Shown: positions 7,919 to 16,797 of the stretch, one piece after another
Layout: every line of letters begins with the position of its first letter
Position numbering within the stretch: the stretch's first letter is position 1
DNA from: CAYFSS01 sp964345975
Lineage (GTDB): Bacteria; Bacillota; Clostridia; Saccharofermentanales; Fastidiosipilaceae
Assembly (NCBI GenBank): GCA_964345975.1
Contig: CAYFSS010000001.1
Coordinates: forward strand, 62,001 to 126,000
DNA length: 64,000 nt
Direction of reading: 5' to 3'
Made by a program: the position numbers and the translations under genes
Notes under the pieces: generated by a model
Databases searched by the model: none
The model's input: only the letters and a program-made list of their open reading frames with translations
Told to the model about the DNA's origin: nothing

Positions 7919-10180
7919 TCAGAGGTATTCATTCATAGCATCGTGGACATCGCGCGGTTCAAATTTTACAGCACTGGAACTGCGACTCGTATGATGAGCA
8001 CGCTCCATCGCTAAATTTTCCTGATGGTTCATGCTGTCCAAACGGTCGCGCACACTTCGCAGGTCAAGCTGCTTGTACTCGCCGTCAGGCTGCATGACAA
8101 AAGACCGCTCCGTATCTTGGAGCTGTAGATTGAGAATCTCATAGAGACGTTCCTCCGCCACCTTGTCCTCGATGGGAAAGAGAAGCTCGACTCGACGATC
8201 CAAGTTCCGCGGCATCCAGTCAGCACTTGAACAATATACCTCACGGCGACCCTTGTTGTAGAAAGCATAGATTCTACTGTGCTCGAGGTAACGCCCCACA
8301 AGAGAGCGGACGGTGATGTTCTCACTAAGACCTGGCACACCTGCTCTAAGACTGTTCAAGCCACGGACGATAAGCTCGATCTTGACGCCCGCTTGTGAGG
8401 CGCGGTAGAGCTTACGGATGATGCCTTCATCGCAAAGCGAGTTCATTTTGGCGACGATGTGAGCCGTATAACCGGACTCAGCAGCCTGAATCTCACGATC
8501 AATGAGCCCATAGAAAGTTTCCCGCAAATTAAGGGGCGCCGTGGCAAGCTTGTTCCACGTAGGAGGCTCGGCATATCCACTGATCAGATTAAAGAAGTTC
8601 GTCGCATCTTCGCCGAGTGCCTCGGAGGTTGTAAGGAAGCCAATATCCGTGTAGATCTTGGCCGTGGCATCGTTGTAGTTTCCTGTTCCAAGGTGAATGT
8701 AACGCTTAATCCCCTGCTCCTCACGGCGCACGATGAGCGTGATCTTGGAATGGGTCTTGAGTCCGACCAGTCCATAGATGACATGACAGCCTGCTTCTTC
8801 AAGAGCTCTTGCCCAATGAATGTTGTTATCTTCATCGAAGCGGGCTTTAAGTTCCAAGAGAACCAGGACTTGCTTACCGTTACGAGCAGCCTTGGCCAGA
8901 TTTGCGATGATAGGCGACTTACCGCTCACGCGATAGAGCGTTTGTTTGATCGCCAAGACATCCGGATCTTCCGCTGCTTGCGCAATGAGGTCCATGACCG
9001 GTTCAAAGGACTCATAGGGGTGAGACAGCAAGATATCCTTCTCGGAAATTGTGGTAAAGATATCTTGATCCTGCGGGAGCATAGCGGGTGGTTGTGGCGA
9101 GAATGGATGATAACGCAACTCGGGCAAGACCTTTAGAGCCGCTTTGCTTCGAAGTTCGCTGAGAAAGGTCAGATCCAAGGGACCGGAAACCGGATAGAGA
9201 TCCTCTTCTTTGACGTCCATCTCCGTTTGGAGGAATGAGAGTAGGCGTGGATCCAACTTCGTTTCATAGTAGAGCTGGAGGACGGGTCCCCAATCACGAA
9301 GACGCACTTGTTCCTCGATCTCCATCATGAGATCAGGGGCATCTTCTTCGTCCAGATCAAAGTCGGCATTGCGAATAATCCGATAATCTCCTGCGGTGAG
9401 GATTTCATAGCCATAAAAAAGCCTCCCCAGAAAGTGCTTGATGAGGTCTTCGACAAAGATGAAGTCAGCACCATGCTTGTTGATGATCTCCGGATCGACA
9501 TCGTCGGCAGCTAGATCCTCCTCATCCCAAGCACCGCGAGGGACTTCGATCAAGCGTGGGACATTCGAAGGGACCTGGACCGTGGCGATTTGCTGATTCT
9601 CCCCGTCATGTTCCAGGAGTACTGCAATGTTTTGAGTCCCGTGCATGATGAGCGGGAAAGGTCGACCTTGGTCGACGGCCATGGGGGTGAGGATAGGATG
9701 AAGTTCTCGATCGTAATACTGCTCGGCATAGGCGAGCTGCTGACGATCCAATTCTTCCGGGTCCATAAACCGTATGCCATAGCGCTTCAAAGCCGGAACA
9801 ATTTGCCGCTGATAGCAACTGTATTCTTTCTTAATCAAGCGCTTTAGTTTCTTCCCTACAGCCTCGATTTGCTCACGGATGGTGTAGCCTGAAAAATCCC
9901 TGGTATTCAAGCCACCGGCCCGTTGGCGTCTTAAAGATCCCATACGGACGGAGACAAATTCATCTTGATTGCTTTGCGTTATGGCAAGAAAATTCAAGCG
10001 TTCAGCGAGAGGAGTCTCTTTATCTCGCGCATTTTCCAAGACACGGAGATTAAAGTCCAACCAGCTCAATTCACGATTGATAAAAAGCTCTCTGGCTTCT
10101 TCCGGTGACGGATCATCAGGGATGTTGATGAGTTTGGGAGACTTGTCTTCACGCTTTTCATTTTGTTTTGATTTCGCCAT
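7919..10180 (-). CDS. ppk1: Polyphosphate kinase 1
   Basis: PPK1 reversibly makes inorganic polyphosphate from ATP. The 753 residues fit the family. The N-terminal signature FINRELSWLDFNLRVLENA and the region NFLAITQSNQDEFVSVRMG are typical. The two phospholipase-D-like catalytic domains show HLGTGNYNDATAKIYTD with the His that is phosphorylated (I count His496) and GRYLEHSRIYAF with the second His (about 634). YCSSADWMPRNLDRRVELLFP is also a family hallmark. It lies 15 bases downstream of ppx, so synthesis and breakdown of polyphosphate are co-transcribed. A serine- and arginine-rich C-terminal tail follows the core. The call is secure. Confidence 0.96.
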   Translation of the reverse strand: MAKSKQNEKREDKSPKLINIPDDPSPEEARELFINRELSWLDFNLRVLENARDKETPLAERLNFLAITQSNQDEFVSVRMGSLRRQRAGGLNTRDFSGYTIREQIEAVGKKLKRLIKKEYSCYQRQIVPALKRYGIRFMDPEELDRQQLAYAEQYYDRELHPILTPMAVDQGRPFPLIMHGTQNIAVLLEHDGENQQIATVQVPSNVPRLIEVPRGAWDEEDLAADDVDPEIINKHGADFIFVEDLIKHFLGRLFYGYEILTAGDYRIIRNADFDLDEEDAPDLMMEIEEQVRLRDWGPVLQLYYETKLDPRLLSFLQTEMDVKEEDLYPVSGPLDLTFLSELRSKAALKVLPELRYHPFSPQPPAMLPQDQDIFTTISEKDILLSHPYESFEPVMDLIAQAAEDPDVLAIKQTLYRVSGKSPIIANLAKAARNGKQVLVLLELKARFDEDNNIHWARALEEAGCHVIYGLVGLKTHSKITLIVRREEQGIKRYIHLGTGNYNDATAKIYTDIGFLTTSEALGEDATNFFNLISGYAEPPTWNKLATAPLNLRETFYGLIDREIQAAESGYTAHIVAKMNSLCDEGIIRKLYRASQAGVKIELIVRGLNSLRAGVPGLSENITVRSLVGRYLEHSRIYAFYNKGRREVYCSSADWMPRNLDRRVELLFPIEDKVAEERLYEILNLQLQDTERSFVMQPDGEYKQLDLRSVRDRLDSMNHQENLAMERAHHTSRSSSAVKFEPRDVHDAMNEYL

Positions 10181-10195
10181 GCCTTGGATCCTCTT

Positions 10196-11746
10196 CTAAA
10201 GACTATATTCTTCCACGCGCAAACGGACATCAAGATTGAAATACTGCTTGAATAAAGTGCTCTTATCCGTTAGAGACCAACTTTCCATCCTGAAATCCTC
10301 TTTACAGCGGCCTGTGATAATGAGGGTGTCTTTACGCAAGTTAATCTCCCAATCTTGGAGTTTTTGCCTTTGCGAGGCATCGATGGAATCCGCTAAACGC
10401 AAGATGGCTATCGCTGAGATAATCTGTCTGCGTTCTTCGGACGTAAACGAGCTTCCCCATTGGAGAACCGGTGGTTTCGTTCCTGAATGGAAACGAATCA
10501 TTTCACTTAAGATTTCCTTTTCTCGTTCCGTAAGGCCAAGGAATTCGTTTCGCTCCACGATGCTGCTTGAGTTTTCGGCATGCCCCCGAAGCGAAATGGC
10601 TTTGCCTATATCATGCAAGATTCCCAAGAGTTCAAGCAGCACGCCGAAACGCCGATCGAACCCGTAGCGATTCCGTAGGGAGCGAAAGATGCTTAGCGCG
10701 ACCTCAGTGACGAACCTTGAATGCTTCAAGTCATCTTGAAATCGCGTGGCGAGAAATCTGGACGTTGCAATGAGATCTTGTTCACTTGCTTGTAGCAAGG
10801 GATGTTGCTCGGCACTTCTTAGGGTTCGATAGATGATTGCTTCACATATGTGGACTGAGGGGACATAGACGCCCGGAGCATTGCTGGCATCCAGGTATTG
10901 CTTCACCACGATCATGGCCGGTAAGAGTGTCTCTGCGATCTCATCTACAATTCCCATCTTCTGAGAGATCTCAAAGGAACTTAGATGTCTTATCCGTTCG
11001 AAGATTTCATTGAACTCCTCTTGCGTGACAAAAGGATCTTTACTGTTTTTTCTCTTCCGCAGGCTATGGATGGCACTGAGGTCAACCCCAAGCGCTAATA
11101 AGTGAGGATGGTTTGAGGCGGAAGGATTGCTCACGTCTGAATTGGCGAGTTCAGAGCGGATGTATTCATCGACCAAGCTCTCATAATCACGGGCTCTCAG
11201 CTCGAACTGGGCAAAGAGTTCACTAAGTCTTAGCGCACCAAGGAGAAAGTTTTGACTGTAATAGCAGTGGCCCTCATCGAAAACACTGACTTGGAGACTT
11301 CCCGCTCCAATATCCAGGACGGTCACCCCTTCTTGAGCAATCTCCTCGAACGCTTCAAGTTGGGCTCGAACCGCGGTCAAGTGAAGAGATCGTTCCTCGG
11401 TATTCCCCAAGATCCTCACACGAAAACCACTCGTCTGACGAATTCTCTCGATGACCAAATCGCGGTTTGCAGATTCACGAAGGGCTGAGGTAGCAACCAC
11501 CGGACATTCATCAACCGAGATATTATAGGTGTCTAGAACATTCCGAAATCCCAAGAGTTGGCGACTTAAGTCTTCCATCTGTTCATCAGAGATTACGCCG
11601 TCTCGATAGCTGCTCGAACCCAAAGAAAGTGCACCGCGAACGGTCTCTAAAATACGGACTGAACCGCGCTTAGACGCCTCGGCGACCTTAAGCGTCAAAG
11701 AGTTTGAGCCAATATCAATGGCCGCGCTGAGTCTGACTTTAGACAT
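10196..11746 (-). CDS. ppx: Ppx/GppA exopolyphosphatase or pppGpp phosphatase with HD-like C-terminus
   Basis: The protein begins with the ASKHA phosphate-binding motif AAIDIGSNSLTLKVAE and has TVLDIGAGSLQVSVF, matching the Ppx/GppA family that removes terminal phosphates from polyphosphate or pppGpp. The C-terminal part contains LLGILHDIGKAISLRGHAENS, an HD-domain pattern. The pairing with ppk1 favours exopolyphosphatase. I place the start at the ATG at 11746, with AAGGAAGG upstream, instead of a GTG two codons earlier. The length is 516 residues. GppA activity cannot be excluded. Confidence 0.9.
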   Translation of the reverse strand: MSKVRLSAAIDIGSNSLTLKVAEASKRGSVRILETVRGALSLGSSSYRDGVISDEQMEDLSRQLLGFRNVLDTYNISVDECPVVATSALRESANRDLVIERIRQTSGFRVRILGNTEERSLHLTAVRAQLEAFEEIAQEGVTVLDIGAGSLQVSVFDEGHCYYSQNFLLGALRLSELFAQFELRARDYESLVDEYIRSELANSDVSNPSASNHPHLLALGVDLSAIHSLRKRKNSKDPFVTQEEFNEIFERIRHLSSFEISQKMGIVDEIAETLLPAMIVVKQYLDASNAPGVYVPSVHICEAIIYRTLRSAEQHPLLQASEQDLIATSRFLATRFQDDLKHSRFVTEVALSIFRSLRNRYGFDRRFGVLLELLGILHDIGKAISLRGHAENSSSIVERNEFLGLTEREKEILSEMIRFHSGTKPPVLQWGSSFTSEERRQIISAIAILRLADSIDASQRQKLQDWEINLRKDTLIITGRCKEDFRMESWSLTDKSTLFKQYFNLDVRLRVEEYSL

Positions 11747-11816
11747 GTTCACCTTCCTTTGGGCAATATCTCACGTTTGCTTAGTCTAACGCAATTCTAA
11801 GGCAAGGAATTTTAAC

Positions 11817-11939
11817 TTAACGTGAAGGGGGACGGGGGGATTCACGCTTAGCAACGCTTGCTGGGTTTGGGGATGGCGATTTACGCCGTTTGCTCTTTGG
11901 GGTCTGCTGCTTACCCTTAGATTTACCTTGCTTGTGCAT
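11817..11939 (-). CDS. Possible 40-aa basic small protein
   Basis: A 40-codon frame starting ATG at 11937-11939 lies between aroK and ppx on the same strand. The product is rich in Lys, Ser, Pro and Arg (starts MHKQGKSKGKQQ, ends RPPSR) and resembles the basic tail of the shikimate kinase just upstream. The only ribosome-site candidate (AAGG) is about 15 bases away, and another open frame overlaps it. It may be a real small basic protein or just composition-driven chance. Confidence 0.3.
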   Translation of the reverse strand: MHKQGKSKGKQQTPKSKRRKSPSPNPASVAKRESPRPPSR

Positions 11940-11951
11940 GGCGCTGTTTTT

Positions 11952-12608
11952 TTAACCTTGACGGTTATCGCTTCCACTTTGGCGTGAGCGATTCCGTCGG
12001 GGTCGTGGATTTCCTTGCTGTCTCGAGGGCTTGACGACAAAGGTGTCGGGGTCCACGAATTCCAAGAGAGCTTGGAGATAGATCAAAGACTGGAAGACCG
12101 TGGTATTAGCTGTTTCATAGATGATATCCGCATAGCGTCGATAGAGCCTGTGGCGCTGCGTTTGATACGTGCGGTAGGTTTCCCGGGGTGGAATGACAAT
12201 ACCGCGTTTACGTGGGTCTCCGGCGCGGCGACGCGTTTCCTTGTGGGGCTTTTGTAAATAGACGATGGTGCCTAAGCGAGACAAGTGTTCCATGCTCTTT
12301 GGGCTATAGATAACAGAGCCGCCGGTTGCGATGATCGCCTTGGAGTCTTTGATCGAACAAACGGCCCGGCTCTCCTTACGGACAAAGTCACGATAGGGTA
12401 AGGAAGCGGCTAAATCGGCAATGCTCCTTCCTTCTTGCGCCGAGAGAACATCGTCGACATCGATGAAGGGTTTCTGATAACGGCGAGCCAAACGTTTGCC
12501 CAACGTGCTCTTACCGCAGCCGGGCATCCCAATGAGAATGAGAGCGTCACCTCGTTCTGCGGGGCGACGCCATACATAACGTTTCCGGTTGTTTTGCTCT
12601 CGTTTCAT
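11952..12608 (-). CDS. aroK: Shikimate kinase with basic C-terminal extension
   Basis: Shikimate kinase phosphorylates shikimate at O3 in the chorismate pathway. The P-loop is LIGMPGCGKSTLGKRLA (about residues 26-42), followed by FIDVDDVL with the substrate-binding Asp, FRKESRAV-like FVRKESRAV, and the glycine loop IIATGGSVIY. The typical lid region follows (RAGDPRKRGIVIPP). At 218 residues it is about 45 longer than usual; the extra is a polar N-terminus and a Gln/Arg-rich tail. The ATG immediately follows the hemZ stop codon, so the genes are coupled. A related nucleotide kinase is possible, but the Asp and GG motifs favour shikimate kinase. Confidence 0.85.
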   Translation of the reverse strand: MKREQNNRKRYVWRRPAERGDALILIGMPGCGKSTLGKRLARRYQKPFIDVDDVLSAQEGRSIADLAASLPYRDFVRKESRAVCSIKDSKAIIATGGSVIYSPKSMEHLSRLGTIVYLQKPHKETRRRAGDPRKRGIVIPPRETYRTYQTQRHRLYRRYADIIYETANTTVFQSLIYLQALLEFVDPDTFVVKPSRQQGNPRPRRNRSRQSGSDNRQG

Positions 12609-13919
12609 TTAAGACTCCAACGACTGTAGTACAGCATATTGCCCCTTGCTTGGAAGATCATCAAGCGATAAATCCAAATACGAATGTAGCGTCCTACGGT
12701 TAGGATGACGGATGATTCGGCCACCCTTCAGTTCTTTCGACATGGCACAGACGCCACAGGCCAAGACGGGATGCCTATCATTCATCATGCCAACATTATA
12801 TAGACTTTCCATCCCGGGCTTCGCAAATGAGCAGTTTTCAAGCCCTCCAAGGGCGTATTTATGACGATATAGGTAGTAGGGCTCATATCCCGCGCGCTCC
12901 AGATGCCCCTGCGCCTCCGCTAGAGTATCAGCCGTTAGATCGCTCGTGATCTCATAGAGATCCGCTCCCTTCTTCTTCGCCAAGGGGTGGATCGTGATGG
13001 CTGCCGGGTCGAGAGCAATGAGCTGCTCGACGCCGTTGAGAAAGGTTTCGGATGTTTCCTTTGGTAAACCAAAGATGAGATCCATATGAATCTTGAGATT
13101 CATGGTCCTTAGTACGTTATAGACCTCAAGGAGCTGTTCAGGAGTTCCCGGTCTTCCAACGGCCATCAGGACCTCTGACTGAAGGCTCTGGGGATTGAGG
13201 CAGATGCTCGTGAAATGAGCGTTCGCAATGATCTCCAAGATTTCAGGTGTCAAGCTATCGACGCGTCCTGCTTCAAGCGTGATCTCCGGAACGTCTGTCC
13301 ATCCGGGGAGCGACTCGAGTTCTTCGATTAAGAAACTAAAGAGGTCAGGGTACAATGCCGTCGGAGTTCCGCCACCGATGTAAATCGCCTCGGGCTTTCG
13401 CCAGAGTGCTTTCACTTCATGGAGTAGCCTGTCAACGTATTTCGCCTGAAGCTCATGGCACGCAGCTATGCCGTCTGCCGGAACAAAAGAACAGTATAAA
13501 CACCTTGTAGGGCAAAACGGGATGCCGATGTAGAAGAGGTGACCCTGAGGTTTCATCCGGGCATCAACGGCTTCTTCTTTGCGCACTGTCTTTAAGCCCA
13601 AGCGTCCTTGGTGGGCTGCAATACCGTAATAAGCCGCTAAGGCTTGGACAAGGCTTGCTTCATCTTCATGCTGCGTTTTCGACCATTCTTTTATGAGGGT
13701 GGTTGGTCGCACACCGGTAAGCGCTCCCCAAGGATGGTGAATTCCGGTCGCTTCCTTGAGAAGCAAGGCCATCTGGCGCTTCTCTTCCCGTCGTTCTGAG
13801 GGTGTGACATTAGCTTGGATAACGGCTTCAATGACATCATTCGTTGGAGCAAAGCGATGCGACTCACGGGGTGGTGTAAGTTTGAAGGCGCGGATTATTT
13901 CATCTAGGTAAGATTGCAT
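12609..13919 (-). CDS. hemZ: HemZ-type coproporphyrinogen III oxidase-like radical SAM protein
   Basis: A 436-residue radical SAM protein with the cluster motif in FYIGIPFCPTRCLYCSF (CxxxCxxC), the SAM-binding YIGGGTPTAL, and the family pattern HMDLIFGLPKET. The long N-terminal region containing HPWGALTGVRPTTLIKEW is characteristic of HemZ. HemZ-like proteins are annotated as oxygen-independent coproporphyrinogen dehydrogenases, but several clostridial homologues occur without a heme pathway, so the function is not certain. It is somewhat shorter at the N-terminus than typical HemZ (about 490-500). The ATG has GGAG eight bases upstream. It sits between the DUF1624-like gene and aroK with very short gaps, suggesting an operon. 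Confidence 0.85.
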   Translation of the reverse strand: MQSYLDEIIRAFKLTPPRESHRFAPTNDVIEAVIQANVTPSERREEKRQMALLLKEATGIHHPWGALTGVRPTTLIKEWSKTQHEDEASLVQALAAYYGIAAHQGRLGLKTVRKEEAVDARMKPQGHLFYIGIPFCPTRCLYCSFVPADGIAACHELQAKYVDRLLHEVKALWRKPEAIYIGGGTPTALYPDLFSFLIEELESLPGWTDVPEITLEAGRVDSLTPEILEIIANAHFTSICLNPQSLQSEVLMAVGRPGTPEQLLEVYNVLRTMNLKIHMDLIFGLPKETSETFLNGVEQLIALDPAAITIHPLAKKKGADLYEITSDLTADTLAEAQGHLERAGYEPYYLYRHKYALGGLENCSFAKPGMESLYNVGMMNDRHPVLACGVCAMSKELKGGRIIRHPNRRTLHSYLDLSLDDLPSKGQYAVLQSLES

Positions 13920-13940
13920 AGGAGACTCCGATGGCTTTTG

Positions 13941-14651
13941 TTAGAAAATGCCTAAGGCAAATAGAAGTGAGAGCAATCCCAAGAGCACGATCTGGTGGAG
14001 AGCATAGACATAGATGCCATATCGACCGACGAGCGCAAACAGCCGAGGGATAAAGGATGGACTTGGAGGTGGGATTGGATCTTCCTTCGTGTGCTGACCT
14101 ACGATGACGCCAAGGGTGAAGTACAGAAGCCATGGGAGGACAGGAAGATAATCCATGTGATCCAGGGGTGGCAACGAGATACCAAGATTCATGACGAGGT
14201 GGGTCATATAAAGCATAACGAGCATCGCGATGAGACGTTGTTTTTGATTCTTCAAGAGAACATGCAACCCGTGGCCAAGAGCCAAGGTGTGAAGCATGTT
14301 CCAGTAAATGACTCCCGTTTGAAAGAAGTGATGAAGCAGCAACGTGACAAGGGTTGCTACGAGAGCTATCAGCGTTAACTTCACGGCGCGGCTCAATGCA
14401 TTCCTGCTATAGCGAGTTGCATAGCCTGAAACAAAAAGAAAAACGATGAGAAAGATTGGGCGGACCACGTGTAGGAAGATTGGGCCTTCCTGCCACGCAA
14501 AGACATCGAGATTGAAGAAATAGCGCAAGTCATAGATGAAATGGTGCAAGACCATCATCACGAGGGCCAGGCCCCTTAAAGCATCGATTCTCTGATCGCG
14601 GAGTTTAACGGGTTTAGAATGAGACAAGGGCTGCTCCGATCGCAGTGGCAT
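13941..14651 (-). CDS. DUF1624 / heparan-alpha-glucosaminide N-acetyltransferase-like membrane protein
   Basis: A polytopic membrane protein of about 236 residues. It opens with LRDQRIDALRGLALVMMVLHHFIYDL, the signature of the DUF1624/HGSNAT catalytic family, followed by about seven hydrophobic segments, including FLIVFLFVSGYATRYSRN and a loop RAVKLTLIALVATLVTLLLHH. The family is thought to transfer acyl groups across the membrane to sugars. The frame can start at 14696 or at the ATG at 14651; I prefer 14651 because it leaves a shorter overlap with coaW, but this is not decisive. The substrate is unknown. Confidence 0.75.
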   Translation of the reverse strand: MPLRSEQPLSHSKPVKLRDQRIDALRGLALVMMVLHHFIYDLRYFFNLDVFAWQEGPIFLHVVRPIFLIVFLFVSGYATRYSRNALSRAVKLTLIALVATLVTLLLHHFFQTGVIYWNMLHTLALGHGLHVLLKNQKQRLIAMLVMLYMTHLVMNLGISLPPLDHMDYLPVLPWLLYFTLGVIVGQHTKEDPIPPPSPSFIPRLFALVGRYGIYVYALHQIVLLGLLSLLFALGIF

Positions 14652-15432
14652 ATTCGGTGTGTTCAGGGATGTAGAGAGGAAGGTTATACAGTTCACTCAC
14701 CGCTTTCAAAACAAGGCCGGCACTCTTTAAGAGCACACCGTTACCCGTACATACTATGCTCTCCAAACCCTCTGCTCGAGCAGCGGTCACCGCGATGATG
14801 CCAACCGTTTGGTAGACCATGGTGATGATGGCAGCTGCAAGGTCTTCCCTGCGACTTGCATCGCTCAGTCGACCAAAATTCGAAGCGGTGGTTTCAGAGG
14901 TCAAACCGGGAATCTCATCGTTCGTCAGATCCCGGATCATCAAATCGACGTCTGAGCTATTGCCGGCTAGCGCTAATTCATCGATTTGTTCCCAGTCTCG
15001 GGTCTCTAAGATGGCATGGCTGAGGCCCAGCAAAGTTCCACCCCCCACCCCTGAGCCGATGATATGCCTAGCTGTGTTGCCCTTGGCTGAAACGAAGGCG
15101 GTTCCGGTTCCAACACTCACCGCTAAGCAGTCCTTCTCGCCTGAAAGAAAACGTGCACCGCGAGCAAGGGCTACAAATTCGTCGATCCGTTGAATTGGAA
15201 TACCATGGAGGTCTTTCCCAAGATGACTCAGACCCACACCCGTGGCATGCAGGGAACCCACGGCTTCTAGGGGTACGTTTTGTTCCTTAAGAAAGCGACC
15301 TAAAGCACCGTAAGCAGCGGTCAAAGGATCGGATGCCGAAACAAGGCAGGTGCCGAGGATTTGCTTACCATCGATTGCGACCACCTTCGTGGTCGATCCC
15401 CCGATATCGAGACCTAGATGAAGTTTCTTCAC
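14614..15432 (-). CDS. coaW: Type II pantothenate kinase
   Basis: Pantothenate kinase commits pantothenate to coenzyme A synthesis. The 272-residue product shows the ASKHA fold: LHLGLDIGGSTTKVVAIDG at the N-terminus, then VSVGTGTAFVSA and IGSGVGGGTLLGLSHAIL, then VCTGNGVLL. These patterns match the Staphylococcus-like type II enzyme, which is not feedback-inhibited. The open frame extends to 15486, but GGAGGAGG lies ten bases before a GTG at 15430-15432 whose next residues start the fold, so I use GTG. It overlaps the DUF1624-like gene. An upstream 18-codon extension is unlikely. Confidence 0.9.
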   Translation of the reverse strand: MKKLHLGLDIGGSTTKVVAIDGKQILGTCLVSASDPLTAAYGALGRFLKEQNVPLEAVGSLHATGVGLSHLGKDLHGIPIQRIDEFVALARGARFLSGEKDCLAVSVGTGTAFVSAKGNTARHIIGSGVGGGTLLGLSHAILETRDWEQIDELALAGNSSDVDLMIRDLTNDEIPGLTSETTASNFGRLSDASRREDLAAAIITMVYQTVGIIAVTAARAEGLESIVCTGNGVLLKSAGLVLKAVSELYNLPLYIPEHTEYATAIGAALVSF

Positions 15433-15502
15433 GTTGATCGAACCTCCTCCTACTCCTTGGGAATGAGTTGAATAACATTCGTCCATTCTACCAATTAAAT
15501 AA

Positions 15503-15525
15503 GCCGGCTATGGTTCATGGCCGGC
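15503..15525 (-). terminator. Intrinsic terminator after the glycosyltransferase gene
   Basis: GCCGGC at 15520 pairs with GCCGGC at 15503 around an 11-base loop. On the minus strand the tail is TTATTTAATT. It lies between the glycosyltransferase stop and coaW. Confidence 0.7.
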
Positions 15526-15557
15526 ATAGAAAGATCGGTTGAGGCTCTTGGATGATG

Positions 15558-16592
15558 CTAACTGAAACGGAAGATCTTCTGGGCAACGTCGTACACTGTC
15601 GTAATCGTCTTCTTACCCCAGTCCCACTCCCCGACCAAATTCATGATGAGGTTGAGCTTGTCATGCTTGCAGTACTTGTACATTTTCTCATCGTAGCGCT
15701 TAAGCCAGGTCCATAGCTCTTCGATCTTGGGCTCATCCCCCGGATCCTTGCTCATGTGAAGATGTGCAACGGTGATGGTGACGAGCATAGAGAGATAGGA
15801 CAAGAGATACTCTTGGAGCTTCTTGTTCCTGATGTCGTCATAGACATGATACGTTTCAGCCATGATCTTGGTGACCAAGATCTGTTGATCGATTCGCTTG
15901 ATCAACACCTCGCGGTTGACCGATTGCTCGTCACGACCTATGAAGTATTGGTAGAGATCGACGTCCTCATAGTACATGGTTTTCACAAAGGGCAAAGGGA
16001 CATAAGCAATCAAATTATCGACATAGAATGTGTGATTAGGGAGTTCGACACCGGACTCGAGCAGTATGTCTTTCCGATAGATCAAGGAGTGCATCGTAAA
16101 GAAGGTGGCGATAGAAAAGCGCTTAAGTTCTTGCCAACCAAACCGTCGACCGACAGGAACCGATTTACGATAATGGACCGGCTTCTTGGGTTCATCGACT
16201 TTGCAATAGACATAGTTACAGATGAGTAGATCGAGAGGTTCTTCGCCTCGTAACGTGCGCTGATGCTCCGCATCGAGTCGGTTGATGATCTGCTTCAAAG
16301 CCGTTGCCTCAAGCCAATCATCGGAGTCCAAAACATAGTAGTAGATCCCTTGACCTTCTCTTATACCGGCCATAACGCCTGAACCGTGCCCTCCGTTTTC
16401 TTTATCAATAACTCTTACGGAGTCCGGGTATTTATCTCTAAAAGCCTGTGCAATGTCCAAGGTTCTATCTTTAGACCCGTCATTTACGATGATGACATCC
16501 AAATCGTCGATCGATTGAACCAGACTGTCCAGGGCGTTCTGCAAGTAATCTTCTGAATTGTAAGATGGGATGGCTATCGTTAAGAGCTTCAT
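15558..16592 (-). CDS. Family 2 glycosyltransferase
   Basis: A 344-residue GT-A enzyme that should move a sugar from a nucleotide-sugar to a cell-surface acceptor. It starts MKLLTIAIPSYNSEDYLQNALDSL, with the nucleotide site VIIVNDGSKDRT near residue 35 and the metal-binding YVLDSDDWLEA near residue 87. No clear membrane segment is present, so it is a soluble or peripheral enzyme. It is flanked by terminators on both sides (15503-15525 and 16633-16657), so it is probably its own transcript. The substrate cannot be told from the sequence. Confidence 0.9.
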   Translation of the reverse strand: MKLLTIAIPSYNSEDYLQNALDSLVQSIDDLDVIIVNDGSKDRTLDIAQAFRDKYPDSVRVIDKENGGHGSGVMAGIREGQGIYYYVLDSDDWLEATALKQIINRLDAEHQRTLRGEEPLDLLICNYVYCKVDEPKKPVHYRKSVPVGRRFGWQELKRFSIATFFTMHSLIYRKDILLESGVELPNHTFYVDNLIAYVPLPFVKTMYYEDVDLYQYFIGRDEQSVNREVLIKRIDQQILVTKIMAETYHVYDDIRNKKLQEYLLSYLSMLVTITVAHLHMSKDPGDEPKIEELWTWLKRYDEKMYKYCKHDKLNLIMNLVGEWDWGKKTITTVYDVAQKIFRFS

Positions 16593-16632
16593 GCAACCCC
16601 CCTTTCATGCATGGAGTTTAGCACAGCAAAGC

Positions 16633-16657
16633 AAAGGGTAGGTCTTGCCTACCCTTT
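16633..16657 (-). terminator. Intrinsic terminator after sepF
   Basis: AAAGGGTAGG at 16633 pairs exactly with CCTACCCTTT at 16648 around five bases. The minus-strand tail is TTTGCTTTG. It ends the sepF transcript ahead of the glycosyltransferase gene. Confidence 0.85.
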
Positions 16658-16797
16658 GACTACCTTAATTATCGCTTAATCTTGGTCTATTGGAGGAATG
16701 TTAATACAGTTCTACAGTTGAACGTGTTGCAGTGGTTGTAAATGCAATCAATGATATTTTCTATATCGTTGTGTGCTAAGAGAAGCCTTGCGTTCCA

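Noticed and set aside
8459..9136. 225-codon plus-strand frame within ppk1
   Set aside because: Antisense shadow of ppk1; the product has no recognisable family and the ppk1 motifs are intact.
11786..12040. 84-codon minus-strand frame between ppx and aroK
   Set aside because: It overlaps the aroK end in another frame and has no family or start signal; the 40-codon frame is a better but still weak candidate.
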